In this document: piece after piece, positions 8,801 through 16,581 of the stretch | How the letters are laid out: each line of letters starts with the position of its first letter | How positions within the stretch are numbered: position 1 is the first letter of the stretch | NCBI GenBank assembly: GCA_902573835.1 | Contig: CACGKZ010000001.1 | Location: 49,789 to 113,788 of the forward strand | Source of the DNA: an uncultured Pelagibacteraceae bacterium | GTDB taxonomy: Bacteria > Pseudomonadota > Alphaproteobacteria > Pelagibacterales > Pelagibacteraceae | Direction: 5' to 3' | Length of the DNA stretch: 64,000 nucleotides | Notes under the pieces: generated by a model | The model's database searches: none | Told to the model about the DNA's origin: nothing | Seen by the model: only the letters and a program-made list of their open reading frames with translations | Position numbers and translations under genes: made by a program

Positions 8801-9085
8801 ATGAAAAAAGCAAAAATTTATATTCCATCTAAAACAGCGACTCAATCAGGTTTGGGGAAAGAGGATAAGTGGATTTTGGAGTTTGACTCTAAAGATACCA
8901 CCACAAATCCATTAATGGGGTGGGAGTCTTCAAATGATACAATGGGAGAGGTAAAACTTGAATTTTCAACAAAAGATAAAGCAATAGAATATGCTAAAAA
9001 TAACAATATTTCTTACAAAGTCATTGAGCCTAATAAAAGAAAATTTATTATCAAATCTTATGCGGAGAATTTTACTAAGAATTAA
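8801..9085 (+). CDS. NDUFS4-like complex I accessory subunit
   Basis: A 94-residue protein of the ETC complex I subunit conserved family (the bacterial counterpart of mitochondrial NDUFS4). The typical pattern is present: AKIYIPSKTATQSG at the start, WILEFDSK, NPLMGWESSNDTM in the middle and SYAENF near the C-terminus. It would be a peripheral-arm accessory subunit of NADH dehydrogenase, cytoplasmic side. It begins 1 base after the dmdA stop; this is probably cotranscription by chance of position, since no other nuo gene is in the window. Confidence 0.85.
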   Translation: MKKAKIYIPSKTATQSGLGKEDKWILEFDSKDTTTNPLMGWESSNDTMGEVKLEFSTKDKAIEYAKNNNISYKVIEPNKRKFIIKSYAENFTKN

Positions 9086-9087
9086 TT

Positions 9088-10092
9088 ATGTGGCGTAGTT
9101 TTTTTACAGATAAAAAATGGCTTTTGTGGTCCTGGGGTGGTTTCGCTTTTATAATACTATCTCTTTTAGCTCAGACTTATATAGATGTTAAAATAAACGA
9201 GTGGTATAAGGGATTTTACGACCTTCTACAAAAAGCCCCAGAACGTGAATTATCAGAATTTTATGACGGTATTTACCTATTTATGAAATTGGCTATCCCT
9301 TACGTCATTATTTATACAGTTACCAATTATTTTACTAGACTTTGGGCTTTTAGATGGCGAGAGGCTATGACATTTTCTTATATGCCATATTGGAGAGCAG
9401 TGGATGCTAAGGTAGAAGGCGCCTCTCAAAGAATCCAAGAAGATGCCATGAATTTTGCCAAAATAGTTGAGAGTTTAGGCTTACAAATAGTAAGAGCTAT
9501 TATGCTTTTGATAGCCTTTATTCCCATTCTATGGGGCTTATCCTCAAATGTAGTAATACCATTTTTTAAAGATATCACTGGATCTCTGGTTTGGGTTTCT
9601 TTAACAGCTAGTTTAGGGGGTTTAGTAATAAGCTGGTTAGTTGGAATTAAACTTCCAGGTTTAGAATATAACAATCAAAAAGTTGAAGCAGCCTTTAGAA
9701 AAGAACTTGTTTACGGTGAAGATGATAGAAAAAACTACGTCCAAGCACCAACAATTTTTCAATTATTTACTGGAATAAAATTTAATTATCACAGATTATT
9801 TTTACATTATGGCTATTTCGATCTTTGGATAATTATGTACAACCAAACAATGATAATAGTTCCTTATCTTTTAATGGGACCTGGATTATTTACTGGTGCA
9901 ATGACATTAGGTGTTTTAATTCAAACTTCATCAGCTTTCAGAGAGGTTCAAAGTAGTTTTTCTTTATTTTTACAAAACTGGACAAGAATAACTGAATTAA
10001 GATCTATATATAAACGTCTTAATGAATTCGAGACTGCGATTAATTTTGGAAATAAGTTGAGAAAACCTCGAAAATCTGATGTAAGAGCTTAA
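9088..10092 (+). CDS. SbmA/BacA-like inner-membrane transporter
   Basis: A 334-residue multi-spanning membrane protein. The signature of the SbmA/BacA family, EGASQRIQEDAMNFA, is at about 112-126, and the family also shows the WAFRWREAMTFSYMPYWR stretch just before it. About six to eight hydrophobic helices are visible. It is shorter than E. coli SbmA (about 400 residues). Family members import peptides such as microcins, bleomycin-like and proline-rich peptides using the proton gradient. The stop overlaps the next gene by one base (TAATG). Substrate not deducible. Confidence 0.8.
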   Translation: MWRSFFTDKKWLLWSWGGFAFIILSLLAQTYIDVKINEWYKGFYDLLQKAPERELSEFYDGIYLFMKLAIPYVIIYTVTNYFTRLWAFRWREAMTFSYMPYWRAVDAKVEGASQRIQEDAMNFAKIVESLGLQIVRAIMLLIAFIPILWGLSSNVVIPFFKDITGSLVWVSLTASLGGLVISWLVGIKLPGLEYNNQKVEAAFRKELVYGEDDRKNYVQAPTIFQLFTGIKFNYHRLFLHYGYFDLWIIMYNQTMIIVPYLLMGPGLFTGAMTLGVLIQTSSAFREVQSSFSLFLQNWTRITELRSIYKRLNEFETAINFGNKLRKPRKSDVRA

Positions 10093-10991
10093 TGGAGCTC
10101 TATATAAAGTTAATTGATGTTCTTTTCCCTGTCTTCTTTATTATTGGAGTAGGTTATTATCTTGGGAAAAAAGATCCAAATTTTGACACAACTTTCATAA
10201 CAAATTTCGCCGGAAATATCGGTACACCAGCTATGATTTTTTATACGATTACAACTACTGGTGTAACTCTTGATGTATTTATAGAATATTTTATTTATGC
10301 TGTAATAATAATTGCAGGATTCGCAATTGTCGGTTTCATATTTTTATTTATTCTTAAAAAAGATACTATTACAGAATTGCCGCCATTAATTTTACCAAAT
10401 ACTGGAAACATGGGCGTTCCTATATGTCTCTTTGCTTATGGTACAGAAGGACTAGGTGTGGCATCTGCAATTGCATCTGTAATTATTTTATTTCACTTCA
10501 CTATTGGTGTTTTATTAGCGAAAAAAAGTTTTTCATTAGATATTTTAGTAAAAAACGTTCCTATCTATGGAATTATTATTGCGGTTCTTTTTCTTTATTT
10601 TGAATGGGAAGTTCCAGGTTATATTGAGAACACTACATTTTTATTAACTTATACAACAATATTTTTAGTTTTAATGTCATTGGGTATCGCATTAACAAGA
10701 CTTAAAGTTGTTTCTTGGACACACGCATCTATACTTGGTGCGGTTAGGGTAGTTATTGGTCCAATTATAGGATTTGCTCTTATTAAATTTTTAGGACTTA
10801 CGGGTTTTGCTGCTGGGGTTCTCTTAATTCAATCTTCTATGCCTAGTGCAGTTTTAACATATTTAGTTGGTTCAATGTATTCCGAAAAGAGGGCAGTAGA
10901 CAATGTAGCTAGTGTTATAGTTACTTCTACATTGATGTCGTTTATATCAGCACCTATTATTGTTTATTTAAGTCTACGTTTTTTCCAATAA
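10092..10991 (+). CDS. AEC family (auxin efflux carrier-like) transporter
   Basis: A 299-residue integral membrane protein with about ten hydrophobic segments in two repeats. The NFAGNIGTPAMIF and LPNTGNMGVPIC stretches are the paired N/G/P-containing helices typical of the AEC (membrane transport protein) family, and the C-terminal half has QSSMPSAVLTYLV. Family members export or import small organic acids and similar anions. It overlaps the SbmA-like gene by one base and ends the long plus-strand run. The substrate is unknown; the link with the DMSP genes is positional only. Confidence 0.8.
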   Translation: MELYIKLIDVLFPVFFIIGVGYYLGKKDPNFDTTFITNFAGNIGTPAMIFYTITTTGVTLDVFIEYFIYAVIIIAGFAIVGFIFLFILKKDTITELPPLILPNTGNMGVPICLFAYGTEGLGVASAIASVIILFHFTIGVLLAKKSFSLDILVKNVPIYGIIIAVLFLYFEWEVPGYIENTTFLLTYTTIFLVLMSLGIALTRLKVVSWTHASILGAVRVVIGPIIGFALIKFLGLTGFAAGVLLIQSSMPSAVLTYLVGSMYSEKRAVDNVASVIVTSTLMSFISAPIIVYLSLRFFQ

Positions 10992-11371
10992 ATACAATGA
11001 CTTATCATATATTATTAAAGTAAAATATTAATATATAAGTAAATAATACTTACCTTAATGTAATAATATTTAAAAAAACATTGGTATTATTGACATATTT
11101 AAACAATATTTTGGGAAAAAAAAATTATATTAAGTAAAAACCATCAAATATGAGCTTAAAAATACCCCTAAAACCAATGATTTTTAGGTCTTCTAGAAGT
11201 GGCTAATAGCGGGAATTCTAGAGCAATGCATAAAGAGAATATAGTGTTTAAAAGGCCATAGATAGCATTTTTTTTGCGATTTTATATTTTATGGTACAAC
11301 TGAGCCGCGAGTAAGCAAAAAAAGCAACCAAAGATTGAGAATTATGCTAAAACGCCTGTCAAACAACAATT
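10992..11371. other. Intergenic region of 380 bases without a recognisable gene
   Basis: I find no open frame with coding character on either strand; the longest reading frames end within about 30 codons. It holds a hairpin at 11167-11188 (7-bp arms CCTAAAA/TTTTAGG, 8-base loop, no T-tract after it on the plus strand), a 10-bp palindrome CTTCTAGAAG at 11190-11199, and two copies of AATTCTAGAGC at 11214-11224 and 11368-11378. From about 11160 onward the base composition is less AT-rich than the flanks. It lies at the left edge of the integrase-containing variable region and may be remnant DNA or an untranslated RNA. Confidence 0.5.
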
Positions 11372-11378
11372 CTAGAGC
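11214..11378. repeat. Pair of 11-bp direct repeats flanking 143 bases
   Basis: AATTCTAGAGC occurs at 11214-11224 and 11368-11378. The second copy overlaps the last codons of the MGMT gene on the minus strand. The pair could be chance, though 11 exact bases this close in a 380-base gap is suggestive of a small duplication or an element boundary. No transposase or inverted ends are seen between them. Confidence 0.35.
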
Positions 11379-11647
11379 GTTATACCCTCCTTTTTAAGCA
11401 GTTTTCTCTTAGTTTTAATACCGCCTTTACCTGAATATCCTCCTAATGAACCGTCTGACTTAATCACTCTATGACAAGGAATTTTGGGAGCATAAGGGTT
11501 TTTACCTACTGCATTGCCCACAGCACGAGCTGAATAGGGGTTTTTAATGGCTACAGCTACCTCTTTATAGGTTTTGACCTTGCCTTTAGGTATTTTAAGC
11601 AAATACCTCCAAACTTTAATCTGAAAATCAGTGCCTTTCAGCTTCAT
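11372..11647 (-). CDS. MGMT-family methylated-DNA--protein cysteine methyltransferase domain protein
   Basis: Short (91-residue) protein consisting only of the C-terminal DNA-binding/active-site domain of O6-alkylguanine-DNA alkyltransferase. The acceptor cysteine motif is PCHRV, preceded by the ARAVGNAVGKNP helix and followed by LGGYSGK. I chose the ATG at 11647 (MKLKGTDFQIKVW), where the domain begins. An upstream in-frame ATG at 11689 would add 14 residues and deepen the overlap with the cupin gene. Because the PCHR cysteine is intact it may repair alkylated guanine; some short homologues are instead alkyltransferase-like proteins, which lack that cysteine. Last gene of a three-gene minus-strand set. 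Confidence 0.85.
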   Translation of the reverse strand: MKLKGTDFQIKVWRYLLKIPKGKVKTYKEVAVAIKNPYSARAVGNAVGKNPYAPKIPCHRVIKSDGSLGGYSGKGGIKTKRKLLKKEGITL

Positions 11648-12029
11648 TTTGATATTTTGAACTTGTTTTGCTAGAGTGGTGGGGACCAACCAGCATAATA
11701 GTCCACGCAGGCTTATTATCCTTTAGTTTAAGGCTATGTTTGTCCGTATTTTTTCTGAAACCAATGTATCCAGGACCTCTCCAAAAAGTACCTCTATTAG
11801 TAGTTTCCCAATAACCACCTTTTAAAATGATTGTTATATAGGACCAGTAATGGTCGTGTAAATCTCCTCTATCTTCCTTGAGTATTTTATGTACCAAAAT
11901 ATTGAACGGAAACCATTTAGGCCTTTTTCTAAATAAAACATAATACCTAATCATAAATGGTTCTGCTTTTTCGTAATCTGGCCAACTTGGCCCTCTATCT
12001 AAAATTACTCTTTTCCTGCTCTTAAACAT
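11628..12029 (-). CDS. Cupin-like conserved hypothetical protein
   Basis: A 133-residue protein with a probable cupin-type beta-barrel core: DLHDHYWSYITIILKGGYWE (about 56-75) resembles a first metal-binding motif HxH with a following strand and glycine turn, and GPGYIGFRK comes later. I do not recognise a function. It overlaps the MGMT start by 20 bases and lies 3 bases downstream of a small membrane protein, so the three are probably one transcript. The HxH pair suggests a metal site; the second-motif glutamate/histidine is less clear (KHSLKL). Confidence 0.65.
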   Translation of the reverse strand: MFKSRKRVILDRGPSWPDYEKAEPFMIRYYVLFRKRPKWFPFNILVHKILKEDRGDLHDHYWSYITIILKGGYWETTNRGTFWRGPGYIGFRKNTDKHSLKLKDNKPAWTIMLVGPHHSSKTSSKYQNEAERH

Positions 12030-12032
12030 GAT

Positions 12033-12197
12033 TTAATCAATTAATAAAGCTATAATTAATAAAATTCCCACTACTAGAATAGCTATTCCTGTTGTTAAAG
12101 TTAAATTTCTACTTTTGTTTTTTAGTTTTTCCCAACGATACATTAAAAAAAATGCTACGATCGGTACTGATAGTCCTAAAATAATATATTTAAGCAT
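12033..12197 (-). CDS. Small two-helix membrane protein (54 residues)
   Basis: Open frame from ATG at 12197 to TAA at 12033, encoding 54 residues. It begins MLKYIILGLSVPIVAFFLMY (first hydrophobic helix, about 3-20), then a basic loop RWEKLKNKSRN, then a second helix about 33-53 (TGIAILVVGILLIIALL). The hairpin-like two-helix design with a positive loop is good evidence that it is translated despite its size. It ends 3 bases before the cupin-like gene starts. Function unknown; the cytoplasmic loop would be the basic one by the positive-inside rule. Confidence 0.6.
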   Translation of the reverse strand: MLKYIILGLSVPIVAFFLMYRWEKLKNKSRNLTLTTGIAILVVGILLIIALLID

Positions 12198-12219
12198 TAA
12201 ATTATTTTATCTTATTTGC

Positions 12220-12248
12220 TTGACTTCTAAAATGAGTTATTATATTAC
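12220..12248 (+). promoter_or_regulatory. Candidate promoter of the integrase gene
   Basis: TTGACT at 12220-12225 and TATTAC at 12243-12248, 17 bases apart, about 33 bases before the integrase ATG. Between them and the start lies the imperfect inverted repeat GATAA-TTAATTG-TTATC. In DNA this AT-rich the -10 match is weak evidence. Confidence 0.35.
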
Positions 12249-12281
12249 TAATGATAATTAATTGTTATCGATAGTAATTAT

Positions 12282-13235
12282 ATGAATGAACTAACAACTG
12301 ACATAAAAGCACTTCATGAGGAAACTTTAAATAATCTTAAGACCTCTAAAGCAAATAATACTTTAAGGGCTTATAGATCGGATTTTAAAGATTTTGCTGG
12401 TTTCTGTATAAAACATGGTTTTAAATCAATGCCCTCAGACCCAAAAATCGTATCTTTATACTTAACTTACTTATCAAAAAAATCAAAAATTAGCACTTTA
12501 AGACGTAGATTAGTATCAATAGGCGTCGTTCATAAATTAAAAGGTCATTATTTAGATACCAAACATCCTGTAATAATAGAAAATTTAATGGGTATAAAAA
12601 GAGTAAAGGGAAGCAAACAAGCAGGTAAAAAACCTATATTAATCAATCATTTAAAAGAAATAATTAATGTAATAAATCAACAAAATATTGAAGAAATTGT
12701 TAAACTAAGAAATAAAACATTGATATTAGTTGGATTTGGAGGTGGTTTTAGACGAACTGAGTTAATATCAATCGATTATGAGGATCTAGAATTCGTTAAT
12801 GAAGGAGTAAAAATAGCACTTAAGAGGTCTAAAACAGATCAGTTTGGAGAGGGAATGATAAAAGGTCTACCCTACTTTAGCAAAGAAACTTATTGTCCGG
12901 TAATGAATCTTAAAAATTGGTTAAAAATATCAAAGATTAAATCCGGACCAATTTTTAAAAGGTTTGCTAAGGGGTCTATATTAACAAAACATAGATTAAC
13001 AGATCAATCAGTCGTACTTATAATTAAAGATTGTTTAAAATTGGCTGGTATTGAAAATACTAATTTTTCTGGACACAGTTTAAGGTCTGGTTTTGCAACA
13101 GTGGCTGCGGAAGCTGGAGCTGATGAAAGAAGCATAATGGCAATGACGGGACATAAAACAACTCAAATGGTACGAAGATACATTAAAGAGGCAAATTTAT
13201 TTAAAAACAATGCGCTTAATAAAGTTAAAATATGA
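12282..13235 (+). CDS. Tyrosine recombinase / integrase
   Basis: Phage-integrase family protein, 317 residues. An N-terminal SAM-like core-binding domain (about 15-100) is followed by the catalytic domain. The active-site set is complete: R157 or R158 in GGFRRTEL, H265-x-x-R268 in GHSLRSGF, H291 in TGHKT and the nucleophile Y300 in RRYIKEA; the beta-hairpin lysine is probably in RSKTDQ. It is a mobile-element type rather than clear XerC/XerD (chromosome-dimer recombinases are usually near 300 residues with HTMRHSFA-type motifs). It overlaps the FkbM gene by ATGA, so it may be cotranscribed with surface-sugar genes, which suggests a role in building this variable region. Confidence 0.85.
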   Translation: MNELTTDIKALHEETLNNLKTSKANNTLRAYRSDFKDFAGFCIKHGFKSMPSDPKIVSLYLTYLSKKSKISTLRRRLVSIGVVHKLKGHYLDTKHPVIIENLMGIKRVKGSKQAGKKPILINHLKEIINVINQQNIEEIVKLRNKTLILVGFGGGFRRTELISIDYEDLEFVNEGVKIALKRSKTDQFGEGMIKGLPYFSKETYCPVMNLKNWLKISKIKSGPIFKRFAKGSILTKHRLTDQSVVLIIKDCLKLAGIENTNFSGHSLRSGFATVAAEAGADERSIMAMTGHKTTQMVRRYIKEANLFKNNALNKVKI

Positions 13236-13975
13236 AAAAGGATATAGAATTTTTAATTAAAAAATTATTTTTTTCTGAAAGTTATTTATTAAAAAAAAGA
13301 TTAAGAAGAGCAATTAAAAAAGAATATGAAAAAGAACTTAAGATAGTTGATAAATTTGCAAATAAATCTAAAGATGCTTTAGATATCGGTGTTTATAGGG
13401 GAGTATATTCATATAAAATGTCTGAAAGTTTTAAGAATATTCACTCTTTTGAGCCTAATCCCCTTCTCTTTCCTTATTTAAATAAAAACTTAAAAAAAAT
13501 TGTAAAAAATATAAAACTATACAATTATGCATTATCAGATGTAAATGGAGAAACTGAACTAAGATTACCTCTTAGATCTAATTCGATATTTAAAGATAAT
13601 ATAGAAGAACTTTTTCAATTGGGGGCAGCAACTATGCATCCAAATAATGATATTAGTAAATTTAAAAAAGTCGCTATAAATACACGTAGATTAGACGATA
13701 TACAAATAGATAATAATGTAGGATTTATAAAAATAGATGTAGAGGGCCATGAAAAAAATGTAATAGTTGGTGGTAAATCTTTAATTATGAAAGATAAACC
13801 TGTAATGCTCATTGAAATAGAAGAAAGACATACAAAAAAACCAATAAAGGAAACAATAAACTTTATTAAAGAAATGAGCTATGAATGTTTTTATCTAAAT
13901 AAAGATGAATTAATAAAAATAGAAAATAATTATAATAAAGTTGTAGGGAACAATTTTATTTTTCTACCTAAATAA
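13232..13975 (+). CDS. FkbM family methyltransferase
   Basis: SAM-dependent methyltransferase of 247 residues. The SAM-binding motif I region is ALDIGVYRGVYSY (about 49-61), HSFEPNP follows, and the family signature FIKIDVEGHE is at about 166-175. FkbM proteins methylate hydroxyl groups, often on polysaccharide sugars. The start overlaps the integrase stop (ATGA); the 3' end overlaps the convergent methyltransferase gene by 12 bases. The composition is extremely Lys/Asn/Ile-rich like the following glycan genes. Probably modifies cell-surface glycans. Confidence 0.8.
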   Translation: MKKDIEFLIKKLFFSESYLLKKRLRRAIKKEYEKELKIVDKFANKSKDALDIGVYRGVYSYKMSESFKNIHSFEPNPLLFPYLNKNLKKIVKNIKLYNYALSDVNGETELRLPLRSNSIFKDNIEELFQLGAATMHPNNDISKFKKVAINTRRLDDIQIDNNVGFIKIDVEGHEKNVIVGGKSLIMKDKPVMLIEIEERHTKKPIKETINFIKEMSYECFYLNKDELIKIENNYNKVVGNNFIFLPK

Positions 13976-14650
13976 AAAAGAGATTATTTTTTTTATATAA
14001 TCTAAAAATTTTCTTTTTACTTTAGGATGAAAATATTTTTTACTTTCACCTTTAAAAATAAATACAATATTTTGGTAAAAATGTACTGATTCAATTAAAC
14101 CATCGAAACGATTTTTTTTGAAAAAGGGTCTATCAAAGTTTTCATAATTTACTGAGTCTGATAAACTTTTAAAAAAATTCATTGAGGAGTTTTTTTTAAT
14201 TAAATTTACTCTACTGCCACCATATCTCGGTATATAAGATGTTTGTAAATCCTCAACAATATAAATTCCGTTTTTACTTAAATGATCGAATAAATAATTA
14301 AAAGAGTTTATAATGTGCTTAGAAACATGCGAGCCATCATCAATTATAATATCAAATTTACCGTGTTTTTGAGCTATTTTATCCAATAGCATTTTATCAT
14401 TTTGATTACCCTGATATATTTTAACATCCTCGATTATAAAATCTTTTTTATCAATGTCTATTCCACAAATATTTGAGTTAAAAAAATACTCTTTCCATAA
14501 TCTTAGGCTATCACCCTTATCTACACCTATTTCTAAAATATTGAGTTTTTTTTCCCTTAAATTTTTAAAATACTTTTCATAAATATCCAAAAAACCATAA
14601 TCATTTTTATTAGTTGGATATTTTAACCCTATTTCTTTTAAACTAAGCAT
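13964..14650 (-). CDS. Class I SAM methyltransferase, MycE/TylF-like
   Basis: A 228-residue methyltransferase. Motif I is LNILEIGVDKGDSLRLW (about 37-53), an acidic pair GIDIDKKD follows, and the metal-site-like segment FDIIIDDGSHVSKH is at about 99-112. GGIYIVEDL-type sequence appears as NGIYIVEDLQTSYIPRYGG. This pattern is that of the macrocin/mycinamicin O-methyltransferase-like group, which methylate sugars. It is the last gene of a minus-strand glycan operon, one base from the GT11 gene, and converges with the FkbM gene. Confidence 0.75.
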   Translation of the reverse strand: MLSLKEIGLKYPTNKNDYGFLDIYEKYFKNLREKKLNILEIGVDKGDSLRLWKEYFFNSNICGIDIDKKDFIIEDVKIYQGNQNDKMLLDKIAQKHGKFDIIIDDGSHVSKHIINSFNYLFDHLSKNGIYIVEDLQTSYIPRYGGSRVNLIKKNSSMNFFKSLSDSVNYENFDRPFFKKNRFDGLIESVHFYQNIVFIFKGESKKYFHPKVKRKFLDYIKKIISFLFR

Positions 14651-14651
14651 T

Positions 14652-15587
14652 TTAAATTTCCTTCCATTTAAGAGGCCAATAATCTTTATTTTTTATATCA
14701 AAGTTCGTAAAATGTTTATTATTAGGCCTTAAAACTATGCCATCTTTATAATTTGACAACCAACAACCCCACCAATTGAATGCAGAGGGAATTACAGCAA
14801 AATGTTTGCAATTTGTCATTAAAAAAAGATCACAATGAACTCTATCTAGATCATCTTTTATATATTCGTTATTAATGAATATTATATCTTTAATATTAAG
14901 TTTTTTATCTAAGTCTTTTAAACTATTAGACCACAAAAAAAAAACTGGTTTATTTAATTTTTTTTTAAAATAAGAAATAGCATTGTGAATATAGTTAATT
15001 TGATCAGATAAAAATCTATTTGATTTTTCTTTGTCGTATAAACTCACCTTGCCATATTTCTCTGAAAATCTATTTTGTCTAATACACAAAGAAACGGACT
15101 CTGTTTTTTTTATTTTTGATAAATACTTATTGTTAATAAAATCATTATATTGTTTTGGTGTAAATTGTCTTCTAATTTCATCTTTATAATCTATAAAATA
15201 TTTTTCTGACTCAAAATAGCCCTCCATATAAACAGTATTTGCATATGTTTTATCAAAAAGATTCTTGTCATAGAAAGTTGTTTTATCAAAATTTCTTTTT
15301 TCTAATAAAAAAAATTTATTTGTTTTAAAAATATCAATTTTTTTTAAAAGTTTTCTTTTTAAATAACCTGATAATCCATTAAAAAGATATTTGTTCTCAA
15401 CAGGTTTTTCATTCAAATTGAATTTTTCTAAACCAAATTTATATATATTTTTATAAGAGTTATAAGATGAAATTTTATCGTAATAAAAATTTTTGTTCAA
15501 TTTTTTAGATGCAGCATAACCTGCAGCATACATAAACATTTGATTACCGATATTATTTGACAATCTAATAATTAATTTTTCTGCCAT
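14652..15587 (-). CDS. Glycosyltransferase family 11 (alpha-1,2-fucosyltransferase-like)
   Basis: A 311-residue GT11-type protein. It opens with the family block LSNNIGNQMFMYAAGYA and carries the C-terminal block DLFLMTNCKHFAVIPSAFNWWGCWL. GT11 enzymes move fucose or a related deoxysugar from a GDP-sugar to a galactose 2-OH. The HxRRGDY motif that binds the nucleotide sugar reads CIRQNRF here, with the first arginine kept but the following residues changed, so donor preference may differ. Its start overlaps the end of the GT9-like gene by 23 bases. Likely adds a side sugar to lipopolysaccharide or another surface glycan. Confidence 0.78.
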   Translation of the reverse strand: MAEKLIIRLSNNIGNQMFMYAAGYAASKKLNKNFYYDKISSYNSYKNIYKFGLEKFNLNEKPVENKYLFNGLSGYLKRKLLKKIDIFKTNKFFLLEKRNFDKTTFYDKNLFDKTYANTVYMEGYFESEKYFIDYKDEIRRQFTPKQYNDFINNKYLSKIKKTESVSLCIRQNRFSEKYGKVSLYDKEKSNRFLSDQINYIHNAISYFKKKLNKPVFFLWSNSLKDLDKKLNIKDIIFINNEYIKDDLDRVHCDLFLMTNCKHFAVIPSAFNWWGCWLSNYKDGIVLRPNNKHFTNFDIKNKDYWPLKWKEI

Positions 15588-16581
15588 TAGTTAGTAAATT
15601 TTCTATTCTATTAATTGTAATACTGAAATTCTTTTTTGGTATTATAAATTCGTAATTTTTTTGTTTAGGAACAAACTCATGAAATGCGTTTTTATATTTA
15701 TAGAAATCTTCAACTGAATTAATTTTACAATTAAATAAATCAATAACTTTTGTTTTTTGTATTGCAGCCATTGAAGTAATAGTGCCATGAAATGATATGA
15801 CTATCATTGCATTTCCTATTAGTTTAAATAAATCTTCTGCTTTTATGTTTGGATAATAGTCAACAAATTTATCATTTTCACTATTATATTTTTTTAATAA
15901 TAAATTATTCGTAAAATTATCATTTAAATCATTTGTTAAAACAATTTTTTTTCCCATTTTTTTTAACATATTTATAAGTATTTCTAAGTCATTTAGTCCT
16001 AAATTTAACTTAGCAAATTTAAATTTATTATAATGAATTAAAATATAATTTTCTTTATTTAATTTTGTGATATCTTTTTTTTCAAGAATTCCAAATTTAT
16101 GATTAATGTCACTATTATCGTTTATTAAGTTCATGTGTAATTCATGTATTGATTTTCTTATTTTTTTTGAACCTCTATCGTTAATAACCAATTTATTTAA
16201 CAGTTTTCTCAAAAATAATGAAGGTCTCTTATAATTTAAATTGTTAATACAAATTGCAAAAAATTTTATTCTTTTAAAATAAAATATAAATGGTAAGAAA
16301 AATAAAAAATTACTAGGTTTAAAGATATAAGTTTCTTTTATATTGTTTTTTAAAAAAAAGAATATTAATTTAATCTTGTCTTTAATATTAATTTTTTCCG
16401 AAATTACTTTAAAATTAACATTTTTTGATTTAAATAAAAACTTCATTTCAGAATTATATTGTGACAAAAATATAAAAATTTCTTTATTTATATTTTTATT
16501 AATAACATCTTGTATTGCATTATAGGCATGAATTAAATCACCAATTTTATCATTTTTGAAGATAATAATTTTTTCATTCAT
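15565..16581 (-). CDS. Glycosyltransferase family 9-like protein (heptosyltransferase-like)
   Basis: Start set at the ATG at 16581 (MNEKIIIFKNDKIGDLIHA), which overlaps the upstream gene by 8 bases (ATGAATGA); the longer frame from 16617 adds 12 residues with no family character. The resulting 338-residue protein begins with the strand-loop motif NDKIGD typical of ADP-heptose:LPS heptosyltransferases, and has the C-terminal donor-site segment SFHGTITSMAAIQKTKVIDLF. Between these it is very divergent and Lys/Asn-rich. Probably transfers a sugar in lipopolysaccharide or surface-glycan assembly; donor unknown. Confidence 0.65.
   Translation of the reverse strand: MNEKIIIFKNDKIGDLIHAYNAIQDVINKNINKEIFIFLSQYNSEMKFLFKSKNVNFKVISEKINIKDKIKLIFFFLKNNIKETYIFKPSNFLFFLPFIFYFKRIKFFAICINNLNYKRPSLFLRKLLNKLVINDRGSKKIRKSIHELHMNLINDNSDINHKFGILEKKDITKLNKENYILIHYNKFKFAKLNLGLNDLEILINMLKKMGKKIVLTNDLNDNFTNNLLLKKYNSENDKFVDYYPNIKAEDLFKLIGNAMIVISFHGTITSMAAIQKTKVIDLFNCKINSVEDFYKYKNAFHEFVPKQKNYEFIIPKKNFSITINRIENLLTNGRKINY

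Noticed and set aside
11167..11188. Rho-independent terminator after the AEC gene
   Set aside because: The 7-bp stem is AT-rich and no T-tract follows on the plus strand, and it lies 176 bases after the stop codon.
11160..11378. A degraded coding gene in the intergenic region
   Set aside because: Reading frames on both strands stop within about 30 codons and show no recognisable motif; kept only as an unexplained region.
12282..13235. XerC/XerD chromosome-dimer recombinase
   Set aside because: The protein is longer and its active-site surroundings are not Xer-like; its neighbours are variable surface genes.
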